DNA of 64,000 nt from Brachybacterium sillae (GTDB taxonomy: Bacteria > Actinomycetota > Actinomycetes > Actinomycetales > Dermabacteraceae): the NCBI RefSeq assembly GCF_025028335.1, contig NZ_JAFEUW010000001.1, positions 1,798,001 through 1,862,000 of the forward strand. Direction: 5' to 3'. The translations under genes and the position numbers were made by a program. The notes below the pieces were generated by a model. The model had not been told where the DNA came from, ran no database searches, and was given only the letters and a program-made list of their open reading frames with translations. Every line of letters starts with the position of its first letter. Positions within the stretch are counted from its first letter, which is position 1. Positions 1-6,880 of the stretch are shown one piece after another.

Positions 1-263
1 ATGCCGGAGGGGACGACGGCGACGTCCGCGTCCTCGAGCACGCCGAGGGCGGCCTCGAGCGCGGCCCAGGTGGGCGTGCCCCAGCGGGCGTACTGGAAGG
101 CGACGTCCGCACCGGGGGCGACGGGGGCGCCGTCGGGACCGGACCCGGGCAGGTGGAACGCGGAGGCGTGCACCAGCGGCGGGGAGATGGCGTCGCCGGG
201 GGCCATGCCGTGGGCGCGGTGGTGGAGGACGGGGCCGAAAGCGGGGGGCTGCTGGGATGCCAT
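1..263 (-). CDS. PLP-dependent trans-sulfuration enzyme (cystathionine gamma-synthase/lyase type), N-terminal part
   Basis: Partial gene running off the left edge; the ATG is at 263 and 87 codons are visible. The protein begins MASQQPPAFGPVLHHRAHG and continues with a segment ISPPLVHASAFHLPG, the usual start of the Cys/Met-metabolism PLP enzyme fold. It goes on to AFQYARWGTPTWAALEAAL, matching the family's Y-x-R-x-x-x-P-T motif followed by a helix, and then LEDADVAVVPSGM, matching the 'LEG...A.A.SSGM' turn before the cofactor site. The family interconverts cystathionine, cysteine, homocysteine or related thioethers in the cytosol. The lysine that binds PLP lies outside the window, so synthase, gamma-lyase and beta-lyase cannot be separated. 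It is followed on the same strand by nothing visible here. Confidence 0.75.
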   Translation of the reverse strand, partial: MASQQPPAFGPVLHHRAHGMAPGDAISPPLVHASAFHLPGSGPDGAPVAPGADVAFQYARWGTPTWAALEAALGVLEDADVAVVPSG

Positions 264-295
264 CAGGCCATTCTGCCGGGGCGCCGGGCGTGGAT

Positions 296-823
296 TCACC
301 AGAGGAGCTGGCGGCCCCGGATCTGGGCCTGCAATTCGTCGATGCGACCGAGGACGGAGACCTGCAGCAGCGCCGGCCACGCGTGGACGAGGGCGCCCAA
401 CGCGAGGGCGATCACGCCCCAGACCGGGTGGCCGACGACGGCGAGCGCGGCCCCGGCGGCCACGTGCAGGCCCGCCGAGGCGGCATGGCTGACGAGCGCT
501 CCCACGGCGACCGTGCGGATGCGCCGCAGGTCGTCGCGGCCGGTGATGCGGCGGCGGATGGCCGCGTTCCAGCCGGCGGCGCCGAGCTGCCGGGAGAGCC
601 AGTCCACGCGGACCCGGCGAGCGAGCGCGCGGGTGCGCCGGTCGCGCCGCCACGGCCGGTCCACGAGTTGCCGCGAGGGCTCCCCGTAGAACGGGCCGAA
701 CCCGAAGGTCCCCACCGTGAGCACACCGACGAACAGCCCCGGCGCCGTCGGCGCCATCAGCATGAAGGCGGACGTCAGGGCGGCGACCGTGAGGGCCAGG
801 CCGGCGAGCGAGCGGGGAGTCAT
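296..823 (-). CDS. small integral membrane protein, family uncertain
   Basis: A 175-residue protein starting MTPRSLAGLALTV. Residues about 5-40 are strongly hydrophobic and can form two membrane helices. A charged cytosolic stretch follows (RQLVDRPWRRDRRTRALARR and on to about residue 100). Two further hydrophobic segments lie near residues 105-125 and 128-150, and the protein ends IDELQAQIRGRQLLW. The SRQLGAAGWN turn and the HAWPALLQ helix end recall small carotenoid-glycoside acyltransferases of the CrtO type, but this rests on pattern memory only and no catalytic residue can be named. It sits 32 bp before the trans-sulfuration gene, on the same strand. The ATG at 823 was chosen because the long upstream extension is Arg/Pro-rich noise. 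Confidence 0.5.
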   Translation of the reverse strand: MTPRSLAGLALTVAALTSAFMLMAPTAPGLFVGVLTVGTFGFGPFYGEPSRQLVDRPWRRDRRTRALARRVRVDWLSRQLGAAGWNAAIRRRITGRDDLRRIRTVAVGALVSHAASAGLHVAAGAALAVVGHPVWGVIALALGALVHAWPALLQVSVLGRIDELQAQIRGRQLLW

Positions 824-834
824 CACCGCGGACG

Positions 835-1067
835 CTAGCACACCGGGCCCGCGCCCCGGGCGATCCCCTCGAGCCGCCGCACGTGCGCGGCCCACCGCTC
901 GGCGTCCCAGCCGGGCAGGTTGTCCCCGGGGCCGCGCAGGCCGGCCTGCCCGTCGATCCCCTCGCGCGGGATGTCGGCGTGGACGGCATGGCGGGCCGCG
1001 CGGACAGCCCTGGCCCGTGGCCCGACGTCGTCGCGGCGTCCGGCGCCCCGGGCTGCGTCGTCGGGCC
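835..1067 (-). other. downstream tail of the symporter gene; open frame without a convincing start
   Basis: This stretch reads open on the minus strand to a TAG at 834-836 and would end GWDAERWAAHVRRLEGIARG, which looks protein-like. No ATG, GTG or TTG in this frame lies between the symporter stop and that tail. It may be the remnant of a small cistron, or it may be non-coding GC-rich sequence. Confidence 0.2.
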
Positions 1068-2612
1068 TCAGCCCTCCCGGCGCGGGACCACGGTGATCGC
1101 GCGGGTGTCCGGGGCGGTGTCGGCGACGTGCTCCATGGCGCGGTCGAGGTCGCCGGTCTGCTGGTACGCCGCGTGGATCTGCTCCCACAGGCGGGCGTTC
1201 CGGACGCCGATCGCCGCCGGGTCCAGCACGGGGTCCTGGCCGGCACGGCGCTGGCGGTCGTAGTCCTTGAGCAGCCGGATGGCCACGGGGCTCAGCAGGA
1301 TGAGCGCCACGATGTTCACCCACGTGTAGAGGCCGACGCCGAAGTCGGCGAACGCCCACACGAGGGCCGAGCTCTGCACGGACCCGAACACCATGGAGCC
1401 GGCCAGCAGCAGCCGGGCGATCGCGATGACCGCGCGCTGCGCCGTCTTGTTCGGGATGAGGTAGGCGACGTTCGTCTCCGCGTAGAACGCGAAGGAGAGC
1501 AGGGTGGTGAAGGAGAAGAGGAAGACGGCGATCGCCACGAAGGACGGGCCGAAGGCGGGCAGTGCCTCGTCGATGGCGATCTGGACCCACGCCGGGCCCT
1601 CCTCGACGCCGGGCACGTGCTCCGCGAGCAGACTCTCCCCGTCCGGGCCCAGCACGTTGAAGCTGTTCGTGGCGAGGATCATCAGGCCGGTCATGGTGCA
1701 GACGAACAGGGTGTCCACGTAGGCGGAGAACGCCTGGGCCAGGCCCTGCTTCACGGGGTGGGAGACGTGGGCGGCCGCCGAGGCTTGGGCGCCCGAACCG
1801 GTGCCGATCTCGGTGGAGTACACGGCACGGCGCACGCCCCACGCGACGGCGGCGCCGAGGATGCCGCCGTAGACCGAGTCCAGGGCCAGCGCGCTGGAGA
1901 AGATCAGGCCGAACATCGCGGGGACCTGCTGCCACATCAGCCCGACGACGAGCAGCCCCACCAGGATGTACGCGCCGGCCATGAACGGGACCACGAGGCC
2001 CACCGTGCGGCCGAGGCGGTGCATGCCGCCGAACACGATCACGCAGAACAGCACGGCCATCCCGAGACCCACCCACAGCGGATCCCAACCCCATGCCTCG
2101 GTCGTGGCGGCGGTGACGGCGTTGGCCTGGATCTGCGGGCCGGTGAAGACCGTGGCGAACACGGTGGCCGCGGCGTAGGCGACCGCCAGCCACCGCCAGT
2201 TCCGGCCGAGCCCCTCGAGGATGTAGTACGCGGGCCCGCCGCGGTACTCGCCGCGGACCTTGTGCTTGTAGAGCTGTGCGAGCGAGCTCTCCACGAGGGC
2301 CACGGGGGCGCCGAGGATCGCCGTCACCCACATCCAGAACAGTGCGCCCGGGCCGCCCAGGTAGATCGCGGCCGCGACGCCCGCGATGTTGCCGACGCCG
2401 ATGCGCCCGCCCAGGGCCATGGCGAACGACTGGAACGAGCTGATCCCCGCCGACGACGATCCTCCCCTGGCCAGCTGGCCCACCATGTCCGTGAGCAGCC
2501 GCACCTGGGGAGCCGCCATGCGGATCGTGAAGTACAGGCCCAGGGCGAGGAGCCCGACGACCATGGGCAGGCTCCACATGATCGAGTTGGCGGCGGTGAC
2601 GAACTGCTCCAT
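1068..2612 (-). CDS. alanine/glycine:cation symporter family protein
   Basis: A 514-residue polytopic transporter of the sodium:alanine symporter (AgcS) family, which takes up alanine or glycine with Na+ or H+. The family signature GGRIGVGNIAGVAAAIYLGG followed by PGALFWMWVTAILG is intact at about residues 70-105. A run of about ten hydrophobic helices follows, including EAWGWDPLWVGLGMAVLF and YSTEIGTGSGAQASAAAHVSHPV, the family's conserved GxGxAP-like loop. The ATG at 2612 has a GGAAG motif about eight bases upstream. The length is typical. The gene stands alone between a MerR-type regulator, 140 bp upstream on the same strand, and a small membrane protein. The exact substrate cannot be read from the sequence. 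Confidence 0.9.
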   Translation of the reverse strand: MEQFVTAANSIMWSLPMVVGLLALGLYFTIRMAAPQVRLLTDMVGQLARGGSSSAGISSFQSFAMALGGRIGVGNIAGVAAAIYLGGPGALFWMWVTAILGAPVALVESSLAQLYKHKVRGEYRGGPAYYILEGLGRNWRWLAVAYAAATVFATVFTGPQIQANAVTAATTEAWGWDPLWVGLGMAVLFCVIVFGGMHRLGRTVGLVVPFMAGAYILVGLLVVGLMWQQVPAMFGLIFSSALALDSVYGGILGAAVAWGVRRAVYSTEIGTGSGAQASAAAHVSHPVKQGLAQAFSAYVDTLFVCTMTGLMILATNSFNVLGPDGESLLAEHVPGVEEGPAWVQIAIDEALPAFGPSFVAIAVFLFSFTTLLSFAFYAETNVAYLIPNKTAQRAVIAIARLLLAGSMVFGSVQSSALVWAFADFGVGLYTWVNIVALILLSPVAIRLLKDYDRQRRAGQDPVLDPAAIGVRNARLWEQIHAAYQQTGDLDRAMEHVADTAPDTRAITVVPRREG

Positions 2613-2750
2613 GGATTCTTCCCAGGTCGCGGACAGGATCCGTGCACTCCATCACATTCGGGCCACCCCGGGCACCTCTGAGCCCCCGGGGGTCGGCGCG
2701 GGACCGGCAGGGTCGGCCGGCCAGACACGCCGTGCCGCCCCCGCACCGGC

Positions 2751-3641
2751 TCACCCCTGCCCCGCTTCCGCCTCCTCCTGCACCGTCACCGCCAGCTCGA
2801 CGTGCCCGGCCTCCGGGTCCGCGAGGATCTGGCGGATCTCCGGCGCGGCGCCGGCGTCCTCCGCGTCGAACGCGTCCATGAGCCCAAGCAGATCCGGATG
2901 GGGCAGCGCGCCGCCGGGGGCGTCGTCGAGGAGGTCGACGTCGCCCGCGTCGGCCCGCACGTCCACGTACCGCTCCACGCGGCGCGGCAGCGTCCCGGTC
3001 ACCACCTCGTGTCCGTCGACCCTGAGGCCCGTGGGAGCCGGGCCGCTCAGCGGGACGGCCAGGACGGTCTCCACGACGTCGGCGGCGCCCGGCACCGGGC
3101 GCAGCGCCGTCCACGGCGGCCCGGCGGGTGCCGACCCCGCCTCCGCGAGTGCCTGGAACAGCGTCGCGAAGGCGGCGTTCGCGCGCTCGGTGGTCGACTC
3201 CTCACCGGCCTCGTCCAGGGCCACCCGCTGCACGACGCCGGCCCACGGTGTCGGCCCGACCGTGCGCTCCGCCACGGGGCCGGGACGGGCGGGGCGGCCG
3301 TCGTCGTCGGGATCCGGGGCCGCGTAGACACCGGCGGCCGCGAGCGCGAGCGCGCGGTCCTCGAGGTCGCGGCGGCGCCGCAGCTCGGCCGCGTGCGCCT
3401 CGAGCCGCGCCGGCAGGGAGGCGGGGTCCGCGAGGACGGACCGGACGTCGTCGACCGTGAGGCCGGCCGCCCGCAGGACGCGGATCTGCGCGGCCGTCCG
3501 GATCTGGCCGGGTGCGTAGCGGCGGTAGCCGGAGTGGGCGTCGACGTCGGCGGGGGCGAGGAGGCCGCGCTCGTCGTAGAAGCGCAGCGCCTTCGCGCTC
3601 AGTCCGGTGGCGAGGGCGAACTCGCCCCTTCGATACCGACT
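2751..3641 (-). pseudogene. MerR family transcriptional regulator, 5' end altered
   Basis: About 295 codons of a MerR-type activator. The DNA-binding domain is recognisable: RYRRGEFALATGLSAKALRFY, then the wing DAHSGYRRYAPGQI, then a helical linker (LPARLEAHAAELRRRRDLED) and a C-terminal effector domain of about 150 residues rich in acidic turns. In related proteins the first residues are M-R-Y; here the codon before RY is AGT (Ser), and the frame continues upstream with no ATG or GTG next to it and with codons unlike the rest. The native start therefore seems to have been replaced at about 3639, where other DNA begins. An ATG at 3791 would add 50 unrelated residues; whether this is translated is unknown. 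Its target may be the neighbouring symporter (inference). Confidence 0.6.
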
Positions 3642-3858
3642 CTGCAGCGGACGCGATCGAGCAGATAGTCCGTACCCGTCGCTGAAATCGCCCACTCGGG
3701 CCGGTCGCTGGGCACGGCGTCTCGCCGAAGTACGTTTCGCTATCAGGCAGGGCAGTACGTTCAGCGCGGCGGGATGGCTGATCACCTCCACACGATCCCC
3801 AACGCAGATGCGGCCCGATACGGGCCTTGACCCCTGGTGGTGGACACGGGGGTGGTGG

Positions 3859-4755
3859 TTACGCAGGGATGGCCAGGGTAGCGGCCAGGGAGGCTTCGTA
3901 GGTGAATGGGGCTTGGTAACCGCAGGCTGAGTGGCGTCGGCGGGTGTTGTACCGGTTGGCCCACCAGAAGATGCGGCGCCGGCAGGTGACGGCGCCGGGG
4001 AAGGCGTGCGCGCCGGCGAGGAGCTCGCGTTTGCAGCTCGCGTTCAGGCTCTCGGCCAGGGCGTTGTCAGCGCTCGAGCCGACCGCGCCCCGGGAGAGCC
4101 TGAGTCCGTGTCTGGCGGCAGCAGCGGCGAAGTCCTTGGAGACGTACTGGGCTCCGTGGTCGCTGTGAAAGATCGCCCCGGCCAGGGACCCGCGGGCTGC
4201 GGCGGCCATGTCGAGGGCGTCGGTGACCAGGCTGGTGCGCATGTGGTCGGCGATGGCCCACCCGACCAGTGCCCGGGAGCAGCAGTCGATGACGGTGGCC
4301 AGGTAGAGGAACCCGCCGGTGGCGATCGGCAGGTAGGTGATGTCGCCGACGTACTTGCGGTTCGTTGCCTCGGCGGTGAAGTCCCGCTTGATCAGGTCCG
4401 GGACGTCCTGGTCGGCAGGGGCCGGGATCGTGGTCCGCACCCGGCGACGCAGCCGCAGCCCGGGCAGGTGATGCTCGCGCATGACCCGGGCCACCCGTTT
4501 GTGGTTCACCCGCTCATCGGGGTCGACGCCGTCGTTGAGCTCGGCAGTCACCCGTGGTGCCCCGTAGGCCGGGTCGTCCTTCTGCACCGCCCGGATCCGG
4601 TCGGCGAGCACCTGGTCGTCGACGGCCCGCTGCTCCCGGGCAGGGGCAGCCTCGACCCAGGCGTAGAACGAGGACCGGTTGATCTCCAGCACCCGGCACA
4701 GCCGCTTCACCTCGTAGGTGTCTCGGTGGTCGGCGACGAACTGGAAGCGGCTCAC
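3859..4755 (-). CDS. IS3 transposase OrfB (rve integrase core)
   Basis: 298 residues. An HTH_21-like N-terminal domain (VLEINRSSFYAWVEAAPA, then DPAYGAPRVTAEL) is followed by the rve core. The DDE triad is visible: Asp in YVGDITYLP, Asp in FHSDHGAQY, and Glu in NALAESLNASCKRE, with the usual closing block RRRIFWWANRYNTRRRHSA. It overlaps the end of OrfA by four bases (4752-4755, ATGA). In IS3 elements OrfB is normally made as an OrfAB fusion by -1 frameshifting or by coupled reinitiation; here the tight overlap favours coupling. It looks intact and could be active. Confidence 0.92.
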   Translation of the reverse strand: MSRFQFVADHRDTYEVKRLCRVLEINRSSFYAWVEAAPAREQRAVDDQVLADRIRAVQKDDPAYGAPRVTAELNDGVDPDERVNHKRVARVMREHHLPGLRLRRRVRTTIPAPADQDVPDLIKRDFTAEATNRKYVGDITYLPIATGGFLYLATVIDCCSRALVGWAIADHMRTSLVTDALDMAAAARGSLAGAIFHSDHGAQYVSKDFAAAAARHGLRLSRGAVGSSADNALAESLNASCKRELLAGAHAFPGAVTCRRRIFWWANRYNTRRRHSACGYQAPFTYEASLAATLAIPA

Positions 4756-5084
4756 CAGTTCGTCTCCCCGGCGAAATACTTGGCTGCCTTGCGCAGGATG
4801 TCGCGCTCGGTCGCCAGCATCCGCTTGTCGTCCTCCAGGCGACGTACCTGGGCCTCCAGGCGGGCGATCCGGGCCTGTGGGGACTCACCCTCGGGCGCGT
4901 CGCTGTGCGGGTCGGAGGCTTCGGTCCTGGGGCCGGTGTACCCCTGCTCGCGCCGCCAGGTCGCCAGCGTGCCGCGGGAGACGCCGAGATCGGCAGCGAC
5001 CCCCCTCAACGTGGCGCCCGGGGTGTGCTCGTACAGCTCGACCGCCTCACGCCGGAACTCATCGGTGTAGTTCTTCCTGGGCAT
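4752..5084 (-). CDS. IS3 transposase OrfA (HTH_Tnp_1)
   Basis: 110 residues starting MPRKNYTDEFRREAVELYEH, the typical DNA-binding OrfA. A helix-turn-helix (GVAADLGVSRGTLATWRRE) is followed by a leucine-zipper-like coiled coil RIARLEAQVRRLEDDKRML and the closing ILRKAAKYFAGE. The start at 5084 matches other IS3 OrfA proteins; longer in-frame extensions run into the element end. The length is normal for the family and no lesion is visible. Confidence 0.9.
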   Translation of the reverse strand: MPRKNYTDEFRREAVELYEHTPGATLRGVAADLGVSRGTLATWRREQGYTGPRTEASDPHSDAPEGESPQARIARLEAQVRRLEDDKRMLATERDILRKAAKYFAGETNW

Positions 5085-5153
5085 GGTGTAGATCTTCTCG
5101 CTTCCTCCAGCCAGTGCTGGGTTCGGCGCGTCCACCCTCCGGGGTCAGGGCCC

Positions 5154-5559
5154 TCTGCTTCTCGTAGCGGACCGGCGCGGTCTTGCGGACCGGAAGCCCG
5201 GTGGCCTGGTCAACGTGGTGCAGCAGCGGCATCCGGTACCGGGCGAGGACCCGCCCGACCGTGGAGCGCGGGATCCCGAGGTGGTAGCCGATGCGGTGCG
5301 GTCCCCACCGCCGGGTGAACCGCAACGACACGATCCGATGTTCCCGCCGCGCCGACAAGCGTGACGGCGAGCGATGTGGGCGTGACGGCCGGTCGGTCAG
5401 CGGCTGTCCTGCCCGGTATCGCCGGGCCCACCGCGACGCGGTCGCCGGCGAGACCTGGAACCGTTCCGCGGCCCGCCTGACGGTCCAGCCGTCATCGACG
5501 ATCAGGGAAGCGAGTCGGCGACGCCCCTCCGGGGTCAAAGGCGCGTTAGCGTGAATCAC
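5154..5559 (-). pseudogene. IS481-family transposase, truncated
   Basis: N-terminal part (about 135 codons) of an IS481 transposase, starting GTG at 5559: VIHANAPLTPEGRRRLASLI. The HTH segment VRRAAERFQVSPATASRWARRY and the conserved WGPHRIGYHLGIPRSTVGRVLARYRM block are clear, and the gene stops matching the family after PVRYEKQR, just where the IS3 right end begins. The catalytic DDE domain is therefore absent. The missing half is not found on the other side of the IS3 element, so this is not a simple insertion. Confidence 0.85.
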
Positions 5560-5640
5560 GAAGACCTCCGTGGAACGAACTGTGAGTGTGGTTACCCACA
5601 TCGTTCCCGGAGGTCTTCGCCTACCTCAGCCGTTCACAAC
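5560..5640. repeat. inverted repeat and terminal sequence of the IS481 remnant
   Basis: CGAAGACCTCC at 5560-5570 pairs with GGAGGTCTTCG at 5609-5619, with further pairing of GGAACGA and TCGTTCC. It lies directly before the GTG start of the IS481 transposase. The sequence then runs into CTCAGCCGTTCACAACGTG (5625-5643), which looks like the outer terminal repeat of actinobacterial IS481 elements. The hairpin could limit read-through transcription into the transposase. Confidence 0.6.
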
Positions 5641-5682
5641 GTGTCGGGGAAGAACACCTAGCGCGCGGCCTACCATCGGCGC

Positions 5683-6486
5683 ATGGCCCCGCGTCCCCGC
5701 CTCGTCGCCTCCGACCTCGATGGCACGCTGTTGGATGCGCGCGGCGCCGTCAGCGAGCGCACCGCCCGCAGCTGGTCGGCCCTGGAGGACGCGGGTATCC
5801 AGACCGTGATCGTCACCGCCCGGCCGCCGCGCTGGGTGGAGGCGCTGGCGCCGATCGTCGGTGACCATGGCATCGTGCTGTGCGCCAACGGCGCGTTCGT
5901 CTACGACGTGGCGCAGCGGCGGATGCTCCAGACGCACGGACTGGACCCGCGGGCCGTGTCCACGCTGATCGCCGACCTGCGCGCCCGCATCCCCGGCATC
6001 ACCTTCGGGGCGGAGTGCGCTGACGGATTCCACCGGGAGGATGCCTTCCCCGATGGGGGCGTCCCCGGCGTCGTCGACCAGGACCCGGAGAGCATCGGAC
6101 CCCTCAACCATGTGTCGAGCCCGGTGGGGAAGCTCCTCGCCCAGGCGCCCGGCATGGAGGCCGAGCGTTTCCGCGCCGCAGTGGAAGAGGTCATCGGGCA
6201 GCGCGCCCGGCTGTCGGTCTCCTGCGGCGACGCCCTGGCGGAGATCGGGCCACCGCAGGTGACGAAGGCGTGGGCTCTCGCGCAGTGGGCGTCGGACCGG
6301 GGCATCGACGCGCGCAAGGTCTGGGCCTTCGGGGATATGCCCAACGACATCCCCATGCTGCGCTGGGCCGGTGTCGGATGGGCGGTCGCGAACGCGGATC
6401 CGAGCGTCCTCGCCGTCGCCGACCGGGTCACCGGGACGAATGACGAGCACGGGGTGGCGCAGGCGATCGAGCCGCTGCTGGGATGA
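5683..6486 (+). CDS. HAD superfamily hydrolase (Cof-type sugar or nucleotide phosphatase)
   Basis: 267 residues, starting MAPRPRLVASDLDGTLLDA. The DLDGT motif holds the nucleophile and general acid aspartates. Motif II is the Thr in QTVIVTARPPRW. The conserved lysine is in PPQVTKAWALAQWA, and motif III is FGDMPNDIPMLRWAG, followed by VANADPSVLAVADRVTGTNDEHGVAQAI, a typical Cof-family ending. The large C2B-type cap lies between about residues 85 and 190. Such enzymes dephosphorylate sugar phosphates, FMN or nucleotides; the substrate is not evident. The upstream region is IS481 DNA, so its promoter may be shared with or altered by the element. The HAD core is intact. Confidence 0.88.
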   Translation: MAPRPRLVASDLDGTLLDARGAVSERTARSWSALEDAGIQTVIVTARPPRWVEALAPIVGDHGIVLCANGAFVYDVAQRRMLQTHGLDPRAVSTLIADLRARIPGITFGAECADGFHREDAFPDGGVPGVVDQDPESIGPLNHVSSPVGKLLAQAPGMEAERFRAAVEEVIGQRARLSVSCGDALAEIGPPQVTKAWALAQWASDRGIDARKVWAFGDMPNDIPMLRWAGVGWAVANADPSVLAVADRVTGTNDEHGVAQAIEPLLG

Positions 6487-6505
6487 GCGGGGCCGGGACG
6501 ACCGG

Positions 6506-6595
6506 TTACGGCGCCGTGTCAGGTGCGGGTCGACACCAGGTGTGCAGGGTTTCGGCGAGGTCGACGAGATCGTCGAGAGTGAGGTGCTCCGTCAC
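6506..6595 (-). pseudogene. Doc/Fic-type toxin, truncated to its first residues
   Basis: A GTG at 6595 overlaps the antitoxin stop (GTGA) and opens a 29-codon frame beginning VTEHLTLDDLVDLAETL. This matches the first helix of death-on-curing (Doc) toxins, which usually reads M-T-E-x-L-T-L-E-D-L-L. After about 17 residues the resemblance ends and a TAA follows at 6506. The Fic core HxFxDGNKR motif is absent. The toxin half of this module is thus a relic. Confidence 0.6.
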
Positions 6596-6795
6596 GAGCC
6601 CAGGCGGTCCAGAAGGTCGGCGTAGCGGGTCGTCGCGTCTCGGGCTGCGCTCCGAACGCGCTGCCGGTGGAGGTCGCGGTCGCGGGCCTCATGGATCGCC
6701 TGGATGACGGCCGCCTGTCGACTTGTGCCCCGGCTGGTCGCGAGGTCCGACAGGGCCTGCTCGTCCTTCTCGGTCAGTCGAAGTGTCATCGCCAT
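6592..6795 (-). CDS. ribbon-helix-helix antitoxin (CopG-like)
   Basis: 67 residues starting MAMTLRLTEKDEQALSDLA. The short beta strand TLRLT and two helices with the turn TSRGTSRQAAVIQAI match the ribbon-helix-helix DNA-binding fold used by antitoxins that repress their own operon. The basic helix ARDRDLHRQRVRSAARDATTR could carry the toxin-binding tail. A GGGG run precedes the second in-frame ATG (6789), which may be the real start. The gene is followed by a four-base overlap with a Doc remnant. With no toxin left, it may act only as a repressor or may neutralise a related toxin elsewhere. Confidence 0.75.
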   Translation of the reverse strand: MAMTLRLTEKDEQALSDLATSRGTSRQAAVIQAIHEARDRDLHRQRVRSAARDATTRYADLLDRLGS

Positions 6796-6880
6796 CCCCA
6801 GATGATACCGGAGTGATACCACGCCTTCCCGACCGGGGACGACCGCCTCGGCTGTCGGGCCCCCGCCCTACAGTGGCGCC

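Larger units (their letters stand above)
3822..5153 (-). mobile_element. IS3-family insertion sequence
   Basis: About 1.33 kb, with two overlapping transposase frames read leftward. The ends form imperfect inverted repeats: GGGCCTTGACCCCTGG at 3822 on the plus strand and GGGCCCTGACCCCGGA on the minus strand from 5153, each followed by a GGTGGAC or GTGGACG block. No clear target duplication is seen: the left flank is 'gatac' and the right flank 'tctgc'. The right end lies in an IS481 transposase gene. The left flank is not the other half of that gene, so the element was probably involved in a later rearrangement. Confidence 0.75.

Noticed and set aside
835..1067. Open frame after the symporter as a gene
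   Set aside because: No usable start codon is present in this frame; reported only as a weak remnant.
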